DNA of 64,000 nt, taken from contig JBPXJS010000038.1 of NCBI GenBank assembly GCA_051715425.1, positions 160,497 through 224,496 on the forward strand, read 5' to 3'. Both the position numbers and the translations under genes were made by a program. This stretch comes from JAJTFA01 sp051715425. Lineage in GTDB: Bacteria > Bacteroidota > Bacteroidia > UKL13-3. A model generated the notes under the pieces. The model ran no database searches and had not been told where the DNA came from. It saw only the letters and a list, made by a program, of their open reading frames with translations. This document shows positions 62,542 to 64,000 of the stretch, one piece after another (the first letter of the stretch is position 1; each line of letters starts with the position of its first letter).

Positions 62542-64000
62542 TTATTTCAATATCACTTTATTGAGACTCACTTTTCCATCCACATCAGTTAACTCCACCA
62601 TATACATCCCTTTGCTCAGGTCCGACAGATTAAGCTGTACATCATTTAATCCAGAATAGGAATTGCTCGATACTAACTTTCCAAAAATATCAACCAGGCG
62701 AATTTGCTTAATGGATGACGCTGTACTAATGATGTTGATTAATCCGTTTTCTGATGGATTTGGATAAATATAAACTGACTTGTTTTTGTCCAGTTTGCTG
62801 ATTCCCGTATTGATATCCAATACCTCAACCAATCTTTTTACTTCCCTTGCTTTGTTTCCTGACAAATCAGTAACATTATATTTCACATAATACAAACCAG
62901 GCACATCGTTAATAATTTGGGAAGCATCTGTTGTTACAGTAAGCGAAGATTCCGGATAATAATTATCGCTTGCTGTAAATCCTGGTTCTACAAACGGCTG
63001 GAAGCGGTCTAACAAGTATGGATTTCCTCCAATGAGTTTTATTGCCGGGGCAGTTTTATCAACCACTTTCACAGTTCTGATTAATACCACACAGTTGTTT
63101 GCTGCATCACAGAAATTGTAGGTAATAGTGTAGTTACCAAGTACACTGGTATTAAGGTTGCTGCTGGTGCTTACGCTTACATTTGGATAATAATTATCTG
63201 TTGCATTGTATCCTGGTTCATTGTAAGTGCTGAATACTTCTATCTCCATCTCTTCCAATCCTTTCAAGTCTGCGGTTGGAGCCTGGCGGTCTTTTACTTC
63301 TACCACTGCAAGGAATGGATTGGCCATATTGCCTGATCCGTCTGTAGCAGTATAGAGTAAATTGTAGGTGCCCGGTACATTTACATTGATGGTACCTGTG
63401 CGGGTTGGTACAATATTTTTCCAGTAGTTATCTGTTACATGAATATACTCATTATCTATATATGCACTGCCTATCTGATGCGCTATGCTAATGATACCAG
63501 GAAGAAGTTCGATGCTTGGTTTCATGGTATCTTTTACCTCAACCACCCTTACTTTTTGTGCCATAAATCCAAAGGCATCTGTAATGCGGTAGATAAGGCT
63601 GTAATAACCCAACTGCTGGTTGTCAAGCGTTCCCAGTTTTACAACCTGGCTGCTGATATTATTGCCCAGGTTATCCAATGCCACTGCTCCCGGATCACTA
63701 AACGTTGCTCCCACTCCAATCATCATCGTATCGGCTCCGTTAAGGGTAATGCTTGGGCCGGTTTGGTTAATCTCTACCTGTACAATGCGGATGGCGGTAT
63801 CTGATGTATTGCCATATAAATCCGTTACATAATATTTGAGTTCATAGTATCCCACCTGCGAGGTGTTTACTGTACCCATTACCACATACCGGCTGCTGAT
63901 ATTGCCTTCCAGGTTATCTGTTGCTGTTACTCCTGGTTCTATATATGTTTTGTTTACCTCCATACGCAATACCGGTAATCCGTTTAAGGTTAATACCGGT
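62542..64000 (-). CDS. DUF5011-repeat T9SS type A protein (N-terminus outside window)
   Basis: The frame runs past the right edge: upstream of the Met at 63969 it continues as PVLTLNGLPVLR, so the gene starts outside. About 485 residues are visible. At least five tandem Ig-like units of 80-90 residues follow one another, each with EPG-x-x-A-x-DN and a final YxVTDxxGN strand; these are DUF5011/HYR-type modules. The last 75 residues are a type A sorting domain (VYIYPNPSENGLINII...LSKGMYMVEL...NKVILK). Probably a long surface adhesin; function unknown. Confidence 0.92.
   Translation of the reverse strand, partial: PVLTLNGLPVLRMEVNKTYIEPGVTATDNLEGNISSRYVVMGTVNTSQVGYYELKYYVTDLYGNTSDTAIRIVQVEINQTGPSITLNGADTMMIGVGATFSDPGAVALDNLGNNISSQVVKLGTLDNQQLGYYSLIYRITDAFGFMAQKVRVVEVKDTMKPSIELLPGIISIAHQIGSAYIDNEYIHVTDNYWKNIVPTRTGTINVNVPGTYNLLYTATDGSGNMANPFLAVVEVKDRQAPTADLKGLEEMEIEVFSTYNEPGYNATDNYYPNVSVSTSSNLNTSVLGNYTITYNFCDAANNCVVLIRTVKVVDKTAPAIKLIGGNPYLLDRFQPFVEPGFTASDNYYPESSLTVTTDASQIINDVPGLYYVKYNVTDLSGNKAREVKRLVEVLDINTGISKLDKNKSVYIYPNPSENGLINIISTASSIKQIRLVDIFGKLVSSNSYSGLNDVQLNLSDLSKGMYMVELTDVDGKVSLNKVILK

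Overview
The window reads as chromosomal DNA of a member of the Bacteroidota, probably from the Chitinophagales/Sphingobacteriales-like part of the phylum (the finer placement is inference). Direct reasons: several proteins end in type IX secretion (T9SS) sorting domains, both type A (YPNP...LxxGxYxxxV...KxxxxK) and type B (gliding-motility CTD); clear promoters follow the Bacteroidota pattern TTG-N18-TAnnTTTG; Shine-Dalgarno sequences are mostly absent; base composition is AT-rich. Family content (DUF4783, DUF6029, DUF1684, DUF4397, Omp28-like, CoaX-OMP-LptC gene order, pheT-zapA-rny gene order) fits the same phylum. Nothing looks like a prophage, IS element, CRISPR array, integron or plasmid, and I see no tRNA or rRNA gene.

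Layout. 1-1831: 3'-truncated large secreted protein (minus). 1832-2342: 511-base gap with two DnaA-box matches, then dnaB. 3918-4876: a two-gene mini ABC transporter. 5272-7049: etfB-etfA, ended by a bidirectional terminator facing nadC-DUF4783. 8535-12612: gpmI, a lipoprotein, lolA and rmuC. 12745-14282: an ECF sigma factor, a membrane protein with an anti-sigma-like layout and a Spy/CpxP-like periplasmic protein. 14363-16607: a deoxyhypusine-synthase-like enzyme and a class III aminotransferase. 16660-20393: a probable surface lipoprotein and two T9SS cargo proteins. 21926-25699: fumC, a coiled-coil protein, and a UvrD-type helicase-nuclease. 25868-30905: DUF4397 T9SS cargo, guaB, a TPR lipoprotein, a CoA-binding protein.

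31005-35602 is a tight housekeeping operon: pheT, a small coiled-coil protein, zapA, rny. 36271-38688 is a T9SS type B cargo protein. 38689-38947 is a gap with a DnaA-box-like cluster and an AT-rich stretch. Then two small unknown genes, a SprT-like protease, an M28 peptidase with PDZ domain, and a TauE/SafE permease. 42606-52634 is envelope-rich: a 1155-residue T9SS protein with four Fn3-like repeats, a DUF6029/Omp28/DUF1684 run, a PagL-like lipid A deacylase, and a von Willebrand A protein fused to TonB-receptor-like N-terminal domains.

52642-57432 is one minus-strand polycistron with overlapping genes (birA, coaX, an outer-membrane beta-barrel, lptC, a 57-residue membrane protein, an APC permease). 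rsfS diverges from it. 57940-61623 carries a TonB-dependent receptor, rpe and a GmhB-like phosphatase; a dolichyl-phosphate-mannose-synthase-like GT2 diverges from them. The window closes inside a DUF5011-repeat T9SS protein. Most of the window is ordinary core genome with much envelope and secretion content. I do not see an obvious new defence or mobile system. The most novel-looking items are the deoxyhypusine-synthase-like enzyme with an altered active site, the DnaA-box cluster, the mini ABC pair, the small genes beside zapA and lptC, and the receptor-like/VWA fusion.
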